A DNA stretch of 64,000 nucleotides from Cupriavidus neocaledonicus (GTDB taxonomy: Bacteria; Pseudomonadota; Gammaproteobacteria; Burkholderiales; Burkholderiaceae), in contig NZ_AQUR01000106.1 in NCBI RefSeq assembly GCF_000372525.1, positions 186,001-250,000 of the forward strand, in the 5' to 3' direction. Shown in pieces: positions 27,975-35,657 of the stretch (its first letter is position 1; each line of letters opens with the position of its first letter). The notes under the pieces are model-generated. The model searched no databases, had not been told where the DNA came from, and was given only the letters and a program-made list of their open reading frames with translations. A program made the position numbers and the translations under genes.

Positions 27975-28673
27975 ATGTCCGCGCAACCGACCCTCCCTGA
28001 TGTCATCCGTGATTTTGAACGCGTACCGGCCGAGATCGTCCGGCAGGCTTCGGAGTTCGCTTCATCCATTTTTGCTGACGTGGCCGGACGCCGCGGCGGC
28101 ATGCACGGCCGCATTGCGCCGCTCAGCCCCACCAGCCGCTTCTGTGGCACCGCGCTGACGGTGGAAGTGCGACCGGGTGACAACCTGATGATCCATGCGG
28201 CCATGGCGCTGGCCCGCCCGGGCGACGTCATCGTGGTCGATGGCAAAGGCGACCAGAACAGCGCGCTGATGGGCATCATCATGGTCCAGCAGTGCATCGC
28301 GCTGGGCGTGACCGCCGTCGTGCTCGATGCCGCGTCGCGGGACGCCGATGAAATCCGGGATGCGGGCTTCCCGATGTATTCCGTTGGCACCAACCCCAAT
28401 GGCCCGACCAAGTTCGTGCCGGGCCGGGTCAACCACCCGATCCAATGCGGTGGCGTCAGCGTATGCCCGGGCGACCTGGTGATCGGGGACGCCGACGGGG
28501 TCGTGGTCATCGAACGCGATAAGGCGGCTTCGCTGATCGCCGCCGCGGCCGAGAAAGTAGCCGGCGAGCGCAAGCGCATCGACGGAATCAAGTCGGGCAA
28601 GGCTTTGCGTCCGGCCTGGCTGGATGACGCGCTGCGCGCAGCGGGCGTGCTGAAGGCGGGAGAGGCACTGTGA
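27975..28673 (+). CDS. RraA-family aldolase-like protein (HMG/CHA aldolase type)
   Basis: 232 residues with the RraA fold. VVDGKGDQNSALMG and VVLDAASRDADEI contain the Arg122-Asp123 pair that in 4-hydroxy-4-methyl-2-oxoglutarate aldolases binds the carboxylate and the divalent metal. The Glu of the usual GEL motif is replaced (SAL), which may alter specificity or catalysis. The N-terminus (about 60 residues) is of the aldolase type, not the short RNase-E inhibitor type. ATG at 27975 after AGGAG. The next gene starts inside its stop (GTGA). Predicted retro-aldol cleavage of a hydroxy-oxo-dicarboxylate to pyruvate plus a second oxo acid; the substrate is inference. Confidence 0.87.
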   Translation: MSAQPTLPDVIRDFERVPAEIVRQASEFASSIFADVAGRRGGMHGRIAPLSPTSRFCGTALTVEVRPGDNLMIHAAMALARPGDVIVVDGKGDQNSALMGIIMVQQCIALGVTAVVLDAASRDADEIRDAGFPMYSVGTNPNGPTKFVPGRVNHPIQCGGVSVCPGDLVIGDADGVVVIERDKAASLIAAAAEKVAGERKRIDGIKSGKALRPAWLDDALRAAGVLKAGEAL

Positions 28674-29602
28674 GCGCCGCCAGCAAGCCTGTCATTGTGG
28701 TGACTGCGGCAAATCTCGCCCCGCAAGCCGTCGCCTTGCTATCCGATTACGAACTGATCTATGCCGGCAAGGCCGCCAGCGAAGAGGAAACGGCCGACCT
28801 GTGTCGCCGCCATGCGCCTGTGGCGATCATCGTGCGCACCAGCAAGGTGGGTGCGATGGCGCTCGACGCGGCGCCGTCCATCCGCGTGTTGTCCAAGCAC
28901 GGCAGCGGCATCGACAACATCGACCAGCAAGCCGCGCAGGCGCGTGGCGTGAAGGTGGTGGCGGCCGCCGGTGCCAATGCTGCGGCCGTGGCGGAGCATG
29001 CCATGGCGCTGTTGCTTGCCTGTGCGAAATCCGTGGTGCACCTGGACCAGCGCACGCGCATGGGGCATTGGGACAAGGCGACACACCAGAGCCTTGAATT
29101 GAACGGGCGTACGCTGGGCCTGATCGGCCTGGGCGCGATCGGCCGCCGCTTTGCCCGCATGGCAACCGCCATGGATATGAACGTGCTGGGTTACGACCCC
29201 TTCGCTACAGAGGTACCCGGCGATATCCGTGCGGTCGGCCTGGATACGATCTGGCGCGAGTCCGATGTCGTGTCGTTCCATTGCCCGCTCACCGCCGACA
29301 ACAAGGGCTTGCTGGGTGCAGACGCATTGTCGGCTTGCAAGGACGGTGTCATCGTGGTCAATACCGCGCGTGGCGGCCTGATCGACGAGGCGGCACTGCT
29401 TGCGGCGGTGGAGAGCGGCAAGGTTGCAGCAGCCGGCCTGGATTCGCTGGCACAGGAGCCTCCTGCTCCGGACCATCCGTTCTTCCGTCATCAGCAGTTC
29501 GTGCTGAGCCCCCATATCGGCGGCGTGACCAGCGACGCCTACGTCAACATGGGCGTAGCGGCCGCGACGAACGCGCTGGCGGTGCTCGGCGGGCAACACT
29601 GA
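28670..29602 (+). CDS. D-isomer-specific 2-hydroxyacid dehydrogenase
   Basis: 310 residues, GTG start overlapping the RraA stop by four bases. The NAD-binding GLIGLGAIGRRFARM lies at about 150-164, with the catalytic triad Arg234 (NTARGG), Glu263 (AQEPP) and His282 (SPHIGG) all present. SKHGSGIDNID is the substrate-loop region. It interconverts 2-oxo acids and D-2-hydroxy acids, acting next to the aldolase either on its product or to make its substrate by oxidation. An aspartate or tyrosine-like residue pattern for NADPH was not resolved. Confidence 0.92.
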   Translation: MSAASKPVIVVTAANLAPQAVALLSDYELIYAGKAASEEETADLCRRHAPVAIIVRTSKVGAMALDAAPSIRVLSKHGSGIDNIDQQAAQARGVKVVAAAGANAAAVAEHAMALLLACAKSVVHLDQRTRMGHWDKATHQSLELNGRTLGLIGLGAIGRRFARMATAMDMNVLGYDPFATEVPGDIRAVGLDTIWRESDVVSFHCPLTADNKGLLGADALSACKDGVIVVNTARGGLIDEAALLAAVESGKVAAAGLDSLAQEPPAPDHPFFRHQQFVLSPHIGGVTSDAYVNMGVAAATNALAVLGGQH

Positions 29603-29612
29603 GGAGCAGGGC

Positions 29613-30683
29613 ATGGCGTCGACTCAACTTCGCTGGAAGCGGCAGCCCGAAGGCAGTCATTGGGGCGAATTCGGCCCGGATGACCAACGCGGCCGGATGA
29701 ACCTGGTCGACCGCGCCAAGGTGCTGCAGGGTGTGGCGGAAGTTCGCGAGGGCGTCACGTTCTGCCTGTCGCTGCCGCTCGACTATCCGGGCGGGCAAAC
29801 GATGAACGTTCGCCGTCAGCCACCGCGCCGCTTTGCCGTGCTGCGCGACGGCAAGAGCGCCGGGCAGCAAGGCTTCTGCTGGTCCTATCAGTCGGAAGAC
29901 CCCGACTTGACCGATGTCGTCAACGACGACGTGGTGTTGATGAGTCTGCAGTACTCGACGCAATGGGACAGTCTTGCGCATGTCGGCAGCCATTTCGACG
30001 CGGACGGCGATGGCAAGGAAGAGCCGGTGTTCTATAACGGCTACCGGGGCGGCGAGGATGTCATCGCGGGCACTGAGATGCAGGCCACTGAACCGTGGGC
30101 GCGCTACGAGAATCCGGAAGCTCGCGCGCTGAGCATTGCGGTGCTGGCCGAGCATGGGGCGCAAGGGCGAGGCGTCATGATCGACCTCGAGCACCACATC
30201 GGCCGCAAGCGCAACGCCGTCGGTTATGACGCGCTGATGCGCATACTCGAGGCCGACAAGATTGCGGTCGAACCGGGCGACATGGTGTGCCTGCATACCG
30301 GCTTTGCGGACACGCTGCTGTCGATGAACAAGATGCCCGACCTGCGCGTGCTGCATGAAACCGGGACCGGGCTGGACGGCCACGACAAGAAGCTGCTCAA
30401 CTGGATCACCGACGTGCGGCTTGCCTGCCTGCTGGCAGACAACCCGGCCGTAGAGCTTGTCGTGCCCAAGCCGTTGACGCCATCGCCGATTCGTGGGCCC
30501 CGGCTGCCGCTGCACGAGCATTGCCTGTTCAAGAACGGCATTCATCTGGGCGAACTTTGGCACCTGACGCCGTTGGCGCGGTGGCTGCGGGCACATCGGC
30601 GCAGCCGCTTCCTGTTGACCGCACCGCCGCTGCGCCTGCCCGGCGCGGTCGGATCCCCGGCAACTCCCATCGCTACCGTTTGA
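29613..30683 (+). CDS. Metal-dependent cyclase/kynurenine-formamidase-like hydrolase
   Basis: 356 residues of the cyclase family. The divalent-metal motif is HVGSHFD (His123, Gly125, His127, Asp129), preceded by LQYSTQWDSLA; in well-studied members the motif is HxGTHxD. The later GDMVCLHTGFADTLL and LHEHCLFKNGIHLGELWHL are also family-typical. Such enzymes hydrolyse amides, lactones or diketones, e.g. formamidase and isatin hydrolase. No signal peptide. Ten bases after the dehydrogenase, so in the operon. Probably opens a ring or amide in the pathway; the substrate is unknown. Confidence 0.88.
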   Translation: MASTQLRWKRQPEGSHWGEFGPDDQRGRMNLVDRAKVLQGVAEVREGVTFCLSLPLDYPGGQTMNVRRQPPRRFAVLRDGKSAGQQGFCWSYQSEDPDLTDVVNDDVVLMSLQYSTQWDSLAHVGSHFDADGDGKEEPVFYNGYRGGEDVIAGTEMQATEPWARYENPEARALSIAVLAEHGAQGRGVMIDLEHHIGRKRNAVGYDALMRILEADKIAVEPGDMVCLHTGFADTLLSMNKMPDLRVLHETGTGLDGHDKKLLNWITDVRLACLLADNPAVELVVPKPLTPSPIRGPRLPLHEHCLFKNGIHLGELWHLTPLARWLRAHRRSRFLLTAPPLRLPGAVGSPATPIATV

Positions 30684-30715
30684 TTATTCATCACATAAGA
30701 ATCTGGAGTCGAGAC

Positions 30716-31699
30716 ATGTTCAAGCCCATCACTGCCCGGCTGCTTTCGCTCGCATTGCTTGGCCTCGGCATTTCGCCGAACGCCTCCCACGCCGCACCCG
30801 CAGCCTATCCGGACCGGCCCATCCGGCTGGTTGTGCCCTATCCCGCGGGCGGTGCCGCCGACACGGTTGCACGCACGCTTGCCGCGCCGCTTGGTGCCAA
30901 GCTGGGACAGACCATCGTGGTCGACAACCGTCCCGGTGCAAGCGGCGTGATTGGCGCGGGCGCGGTGGCAAAGGCCGCGCCCGATGGTTACACGCTGCTG
31001 CTCGATGCCACCGCGCATTCGGTCAATCCAAGCTTGCAGCCGCGCTTGCCATACGACACCGTTAAGGACTTTGCCCCCATCTCGCTGGTGGTGCTGGTGC
31101 CGAACCTGCTAGTGGTGCCGCCCGATTCTCCCTTCAAGTCACCGAAGGACATTGTTGCTGCCGCTAAGGCGAAGCCGGGCAAGCTGACCTATGCTTCAGC
31201 GGGACCAGGCACGGCACAGCACCTGGCGGCGGAGTTGTTCGGGCAGCAGTCGGGACTGAAACTGCTGCACGTTCCCTATAAGGGCGGCGCGCCGGCGCTA
31301 AGCGACCTGATGGGTGGCCAGGTCGACATGATGTTCAGCAATATGGCGGCGTCATACCCGCTAGTCGCGGGCAAGAAGCTCAAGGTGCTGGCCACGACGG
31401 GAACGAAGCGGTCTGCCGCGTTGCCGGACACGCCCACGATTGCCGAATCCGGCTTGCCGGGCTATCAGGTCTACGAATGGAACGGGCTCTTTGCCCCGGC
31501 CGGTACGCCACAGGCGATTGTCGACCGGCTCAGCGCGCTGACGCGCGAAGTGCTCAACTCTCCAGAGGTCTCTCAGCGGCTCGCCGCCATCGGCGCCGAA
31601 CCGGCTGGCTCGCGGCCCGAGGACTTCCGCAAGTTCGTCGAGGGCGAGACCGCGAAATGGGCCAAGGTCATCAAGCAAGGCAGCATCCGGGCCGAATAA
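30716..31699 (+). CDS. Second Bug-type solute receptor of the operon
   Basis: 327 residues; signal peptide to about SHAAP, then YPDRPIRLVVPYPAGGAADT and NRPGASGVIGAGAVAKAAPD, HVPYKGGAPALSDLMGGQVD. It is clearly diverged from the Bug protein at 26886, so the operon encodes two receptors, perhaps for two ligands. ATG at 30716 after GGAG, 32 bases past the cyclase stop. Last gene before a hairpin at 31732. Confidence 0.93.
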   Translation: MFKPITARLLSLALLGLGISPNASHAAPAAYPDRPIRLVVPYPAGGAADTVARTLAAPLGAKLGQTIVVDNRPGASGVIGAGAVAKAAPDGYTLLLDATAHSVNPSLQPRLPYDTVKDFAPISLVVLVPNLLVVPPDSPFKSPKDIVAAAKAKPGKLTYASAGPGTAQHLAAELFGQQSGLKLLHVPYKGGAPALSDLMGGQVDMMFSNMAASYPLVAGKKLKVLATTGTKRSAALPDTPTIAESGLPGYQVYEWNGLFAPAGTPQAIVDRLSALTREVLNSPEVSQRLAAIGAEPAGSRPEDFRKFVEGETAKWAKVIKQGSIRAE

Positions 31700-31731
31700 C
31701 GATACTCAAAGTGAGCTGGCCGTAGCCGCGT

Positions 31732-31762
31732 CGGCCGATCCCATCGATCAGAGGATCGGCCG
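31732..31762. terminator. Hairpin between convergent genes
   Basis: CGGCCGATCC and GGATCGGCCG form a perfect ten-base stem with an 11-base loop, midway between the convergent Bug and HAD-phosphatase genes. No T-run follows, so termination efficiency is uncertain. Confidence 0.5.
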
Positions 31763-31772
31763 CTCCCGCCTG

Positions 31773-33062
31773 CTACTTCAACAACTTCCCTTCCTTCGCC
31801 CCCAGCGGCGTGTGTTGCTGTGATGCCACGAACGCACCCGCGTTGTCATCGCGTCCCTGCAGCAGGTACTTTGCATCAGGCTTGCCATAGCTTTGCACGG
31901 CCACGCCGGACAGCTTGCCGATATCGCTGGCGCGTAGCCGGTTGACGATCAGCACGGCGCGGGTGTCGGCGAAGTCTTGCATCATGTTCTGGTCGCCTTC
32001 GCTGTCGCCGGCGACAAACGTCGGGCCGTAGCCGTAGCGCGACACCAGGAAGCGCTCGATGGTCTTGGTCTTGCCCTTGCCCTGGGTCTGGTCGTAGCCG
32101 CGGCGGAACTCGGGCTGGATCACGCCTTGTGCATTGCGCTCCAGTTCCATCGCCAGCACGCGCTCGGCGGGGTTGTTGTAGCCATAGGCGGGATTGGAGG
32201 AGATCTCCTTGATCACATCGACGAACGACGCCGAGCAGACCCAGACATCAAAGCCCGCATTGCGCATCTTGCCGTAGAGATCCTGCATCTCCGGCACCAG
32301 CCTCAGGCCGTTCTTCCAGCTTACCGACACGACGCCGGCGCGGCCAGGCAGGGCGGCAGGGCTGGTCCATTTCACCTTTTCGATCGGCTGCGCGAGTTGC
32401 CAGGTGACGGTATCGGCCGTGAGTTGGCGCACCTGCGCCTCGGTCATGCCTGCGAAGTGGTAAGTCACCCACGGATAAGCTACCGCGTGATCGAAGCTGT
32501 CGCCGATGGCCTCATACAGGTAGCGCATCTTGGCGATGAAGTTCTGGTAGTGCGGAGTGGCCTTGACCTGCTCGAGCGACTGCGTGCCATTCAGCCCGCG
32601 GTAGTTCTGGTAGAGCCAGGTGTAGCTCTCGATGATGTCCGGCGCCACCTTGTCGATGTTAACCGGCTGGCCTGCGGCATTGTTGAACGGCGCGTTGAAG
32701 TCCTTGCCCGGGATGTTGACGCGGATGGCGGTGTCGAGCTGCTGCGGCGTGGCGCCAAAGCGCAGGTTCTCCAGCTGGTAGACCAGCACGGCCTCCTCGA
32801 TGTCGAGGAAGATGCTGGTGTTGTCCCAGTCGAACACCGCATATGGCGGCTTGCGCGCATCGTAGGTGGGACTGTCCTTGCCATAGGCGGCGATCATGGC
32901 TTCGATGCGGCCACGGTTGAAGGCGTCCCAATTGCCCTGGATTAGCGGCTGGGCGGTGCCTTGGACCAGCGCGGCGGGTGCGTTGAGGGATTGCGTGGCG
33001 CAGCCGCCCGCGGCGAATGCGGCGGCCAGCAGGGATACGATCAACAGGCTCTTGTGCTTCAT
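31773..33062 (-). CDS. HAD-family phosphatase lipoprotein, phosphorylcholine-phosphatase-like
   Basis: 429 residues. A signal peptide with a lipobox-like AGGC (Cys21) suggests a periplasm-facing lipoprotein. HAD motif I is VFDWDNTS (Asp78, Asp80); CSASF supplies motif II and the segment KGKTKTIERFLV plus GDSEGDQNMM supplies motifs III/IV. The DxDNT motif and exported location resemble the secreted phosphorylcholine phosphatase PchP of Pseudomonas. ATG at 33062 after GAGGAA. It lies 91 bases downstream of eutC on the same strand, which fits release of ethanolamine or choline from phospho-head-groups before uptake; that role is inference. Confidence 0.82.
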   Translation of the reverse strand: MKHKSLLIVSLLAAAFAAGGCATQSLNAPAALVQGTAQPLIQGNWDAFNRGRIEAMIAAYGKDSPTYDARKPPYAVFDWDNTSIFLDIEEAVLVYQLENLRFGATPQQLDTAIRVNIPGKDFNAPFNNAAGQPVNIDKVAPDIIESYTWLYQNYRGLNGTQSLEQVKATPHYQNFIAKMRYLYEAIGDSFDHAVAYPWVTYHFAGMTEAQVRQLTADTVTWQLAQPIEKVKWTSPAALPGRAGVVSVSWKNGLRLVPEMQDLYGKMRNAGFDVWVCSASFVDVIKEISSNPAYGYNNPAERVLAMELERNAQGVIQPEFRRGYDQTQGKGKTKTIERFLVSRYGYGPTFVAGDSEGDQNMMQDFADTRAVLIVNRLRASDIGKLSGVAVQSYGKPDAKYLLQGRDDNAGAFVASQQHTPLGAKEGKLLK

Positions 33063-33153
33063 GGCGATTCCTCTTCCTCGTTGTTGCGATGAGATAGCAA
33101 AACGGCACGGCAATGCCCGGCCGCCTGCGTGAGCGGCCGGATCGACCGGCTTG

Positions 33154-33966
33154 TCAGTCCGTCTGTGCGCCGGGCGCTGAGCCCGATGCGGACAGCGCGC
33201 CCGGCGCAGGCTCAGGTAGCGCCGCGTGCTCGCTGTCGTCCTTCAGGCCCACGCCGCTGAACCCCAGCGCCAGCGCGCCGCGCAGCAGGAAGGCGAGCTT
33301 ATCGGCGGCCTGCGCGTAGGGCAGACCTTCGGGCCGCACATTGGAGATGCAGTTGCGCTCGGCATCGCTGCGGCCGGGCCGCGGGTCATGGGTGAGATAG
33401 ATGCCGAGACTGTCCGGCGAACTCAATCCGGGCCGCTCGCCGATCAGCATCACCATCTGGCGCGCGCCAAGCAGGTGGCCAGCCTCGTCGCCCAGCGCCA
33501 CGCGCGACTGCTCGGCCACCACCACTGGCCCGATGCGATAGTCCGGCAGGCGCTCCCGTGCGTGCAGCAGCAGTGCCACGCCATGGCGTTCGGCCGCAAG
33601 TGCGGAAAGGCCGTCGGCGATCACGAACACCACGTCGGGTGCTTCGGCGGGCCGCGCCTGCGCCAGCCGCGTACGGCTGGCTTCGTCAAGCTGGCGCCCC
33701 AGGTCGGGGCGGCGCAGGTAATGCTGGCGGTCCGGCGCGGCGCTGTGGGCGGCCACGCTGCTCAACCCCGCGTCATGCAGGGCTTGCTCGATGGCCGCGC
33801 GCGCCAGCGGCAGGTGCACGGCATCGCGCGCCTGCGCATGCGCCAGCCCGAAGGCGAGCACCGCCTCCGTGGTCTGGCTGTGGCCCGCGCGGCCCAGCGC
33901 GATGCGCGCGGCGGTGAACTGGCGCAGGCGCTGCCAGGGATTGTCTTGGATCAGTTTGCGGCTCAT
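33154..33966 (-). CDS. eutC: Ethanolamine ammonia-lyase small subunit
   Basis: 270 residues, the usual length, with EutC landmarks DVVFVIADGLSALA, HGVALL, VAEQSRVALGDEAGHLL, LIGERPGLSSPDSLGIYLT and ERNCISNVRPEGL. With EutB it forms the adenosylcobalamin-dependent enzyme that converts ethanolamine to acetaldehyde and ammonia. The ATG at 33966 lies 26 bases after the eutB stop. No microcompartment genes or reactivase (eutA) are in the window, as in other cytosolic EutBC systems of this group. Confidence 0.95.
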   Translation of the reverse strand: MSRKLIQDNPWQRLRQFTAARIALGRAGHSQTTEAVLAFGLAHAQARDAVHLPLARAAIEQALHDAGLSSVAAHSAAPDRQHYLRRPDLGRQLDEASRTRLAQARPAEAPDVVFVIADGLSALAAERHGVALLLHARERLPDYRIGPVVVAEQSRVALGDEAGHLLGARQMVMLIGERPGLSSPDSLGIYLTHDPRPGRSDAERNCISNVRPEGLPYAQAADKLAFLLRGALALGFSGVGLKDDSEHAALPEPAPGALSASGSAPGAQTD

Positions 33967-33991
33967 GGCTTGGGGGGCGCGCTCTGTCGGC

Positions 33992-35374
33992 TTACAAGCC
34001 GTGGGCAAGTTGCAGCAATGGCTGGCGCTCGGCGAGCTCAAGCAGCCGCCCGTCCTCGCCAAGGATGCCCATTGCCTGCAGCCACGCCTCGAATTCCGGC
34101 GCGGGGCGCAGGCCCAGCACGTCGCGCAGGTAGAGCGCGTCGTGGAAGGAGGTGCTCTGGTAGTTCAGCATGATGTCGTCGGCGCCGGGCACACCCATGA
34201 TGAAGTTGATGCCGGCCGCGCCGAACAGCGTCAGCAGCGTGTCCATATCGTCCTGGTCAGCCTCGGCATGGTTGGTGTAGCAGACATCGCAACCCATCGG
34301 CACGCCGAGCAGCTTGCCGCAGAAGTGGTCCTCCAGCCCGGCGCGGATGATCTGCTTGCCGTCGTACAGATACTCGGGGCCGATAAAGCCCACCACGGTA
34401 TTGACCAGCAGCGGCGAGAACGCGCGCGCGACCGCATAGGCGCGGGTCTCCATGGTCTGCTGGTCCACGTCGTGATGGGCGTTGGCGGACAGCGCGCTGC
34501 CCTGGCCGGTCTCGAAGTACATTACGTTGTTACCCACCGTGCCGCGCGCCAGGCTTTGCGCGGCCTCGTGCGCCTCGGCCAGCAACGCCAGGCTGATGCC
34601 GAAGCCCGCGTTGGCGCGCTCGCTGCCCGCCACGGACTGGAACACCAGGTCCACCGGCGCGCCCTGTTCGATCGCGCGCAAGGTGTTGGTGACGTGTGTC
34701 AGCACGCAGGACTGCGTGGGCACGTCGTAGCGGCGGCGCAGGTCGTCGATCAGGCGCATCAGCGTGACGATGGCACCGAGGTTGTCGGTGGCGGGGTTGA
34801 TGCCAATGGTGGCATCGCCGCAGCCATACGGCAGCCCGTCGATCATCGAGGCGGCGATGCCGCGTGCGTCGTCGGTGGGATGGTTAGGCTGCAGCCGCAC
34901 AGACAAGCGCCCGGGCAAGCCGATGGTGTTGCGAAAGCGCGTGACCACCTGGCACTTGTGCGCCACCCTCACCAGGTCCTGGTTGCGCATCAGCTTGCTG
35001 ACCGCGGCGGCCATCTCGGGCGTAATGCCCGGCGCCACGCGCGCGAGCACGGCGGAATCGGTCTCGTGCAGCAGCAGCCAGTTGCGAAAGTCCCCCACGG
35101 TGAGCGACGCGATCTCGCGAAAGGCCTGGGCGTCATGGCGGTCGACGATCAGGCGCGTGACCTCATCTTTCTCGTAGGGCACCAGCGCTTCGCTCAGGAA
35201 ATGTGCCAGCGGCACTTCGGCCAGCGCCATGCGCGCGGCCATGCGTTCCTCCTCGCTGGCAGCCGCCAACCCCGCCAGGTAGTCGCCCGAGCGTGCCGGA
35301 CTGGCCTTGGCGAGCAGGGTTTTGAGATCGGCGAACAGGTGGCGCCGCGAGGCAACGGTGTGGGCGAAGGCCAT
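33992..35374 (-). CDS. eutB: Ethanolamine ammonia-lyase large subunit
   Basis: 460 residues, full length, a TIM-barrel catalytic subunit. Recognisable segments include GLPYGCGDATIGINPATDN, QSCVLTHVTNTLRAIEQGAP, MYFETGQGSALSANAHHDVD and GCDVCYTNHAEADQDDMD. Radical cleavage of ethanolamine occurs here. Directly upstream (70 bases) lies only the tail of an ethanolamine permease gene, so uptake and possibly the native promoter have been lost; transcription may now come from the amidase/ABC operon. Confidence 0.96.
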   Translation of the reverse strand: MAFAHTVASRRHLFADLKTLLAKASPARSGDYLAGLAAASEEERMAARMALAEVPLAHFLSEALVPYEKDEVTRLIVDRHDAQAFREIASLTVGDFRNWLLLHETDSAVLARVAPGITPEMAAAVSKLMRNQDLVRVAHKCQVVTRFRNTIGLPGRLSVRLQPNHPTDDARGIAASMIDGLPYGCGDATIGINPATDNLGAIVTLMRLIDDLRRRYDVPTQSCVLTHVTNTLRAIEQGAPVDLVFQSVAGSERANAGFGISLALLAEAHEAAQSLARGTVGNNVMYFETGQGSALSANAHHDVDQQTMETRAYAVARAFSPLLVNTVVGFIGPEYLYDGKQIIRAGLEDHFCGKLLGVPMGCDVCYTNHAEADQDDMDTLLTLFGAAGINFIMGVPGADDIMLNYQSTSFHDALYLRDVLGLRPAPEFEAWLQAMGILGEDGRLLELAERQPLLQLAHGL

Positions 35375-35444
35375 GATGCGCCTCAGTCTGCGGGGTCAGC
35401 CACGGGTGCGCTTGCCTGCGGCCCGCTGCCGTGCAGGTCGCCAA

Positions 35445-35657
35445 CTACGACAGATGCCGCCCGCGCCAGTGGTAATGCGCGTAGCCCGCCGCCAGCACGC
35501 CTGCATAGATCAGCGCGATCAGCGGGTTGAACCAGGTCATCGCGCCCAGCGCGACCACCGCGCCGGCCAGCGCGATCAACGGGAAGACCGGGTAGAACGG
35601 CGTGCGGTACGGTCGCGCCATCTCCGGCGCGCTTCGCCGCAGGCGAAACAGGCTAGC
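35445..35657 (-). pseudogene. eat: 3' remnant of an ethanolamine permease gene (eat)
   Basis: About 70 codons reading LFRLRRSAPEMARPYRTPFY, then PVFPLIALAGAVVALGAMTW and a final hydrophobic segment before the stop at 35445. The PEMARPYRTPxYP block and two last membrane helices are the C-terminus of APC-superfamily ethanolamine permeases, which normally precede eutBC. The first about 390 codons are missing and replaced by the 3' end of an amidase gene read in another frame. The breakpoint lies at about 35650-35665. Confidence 0.8.
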
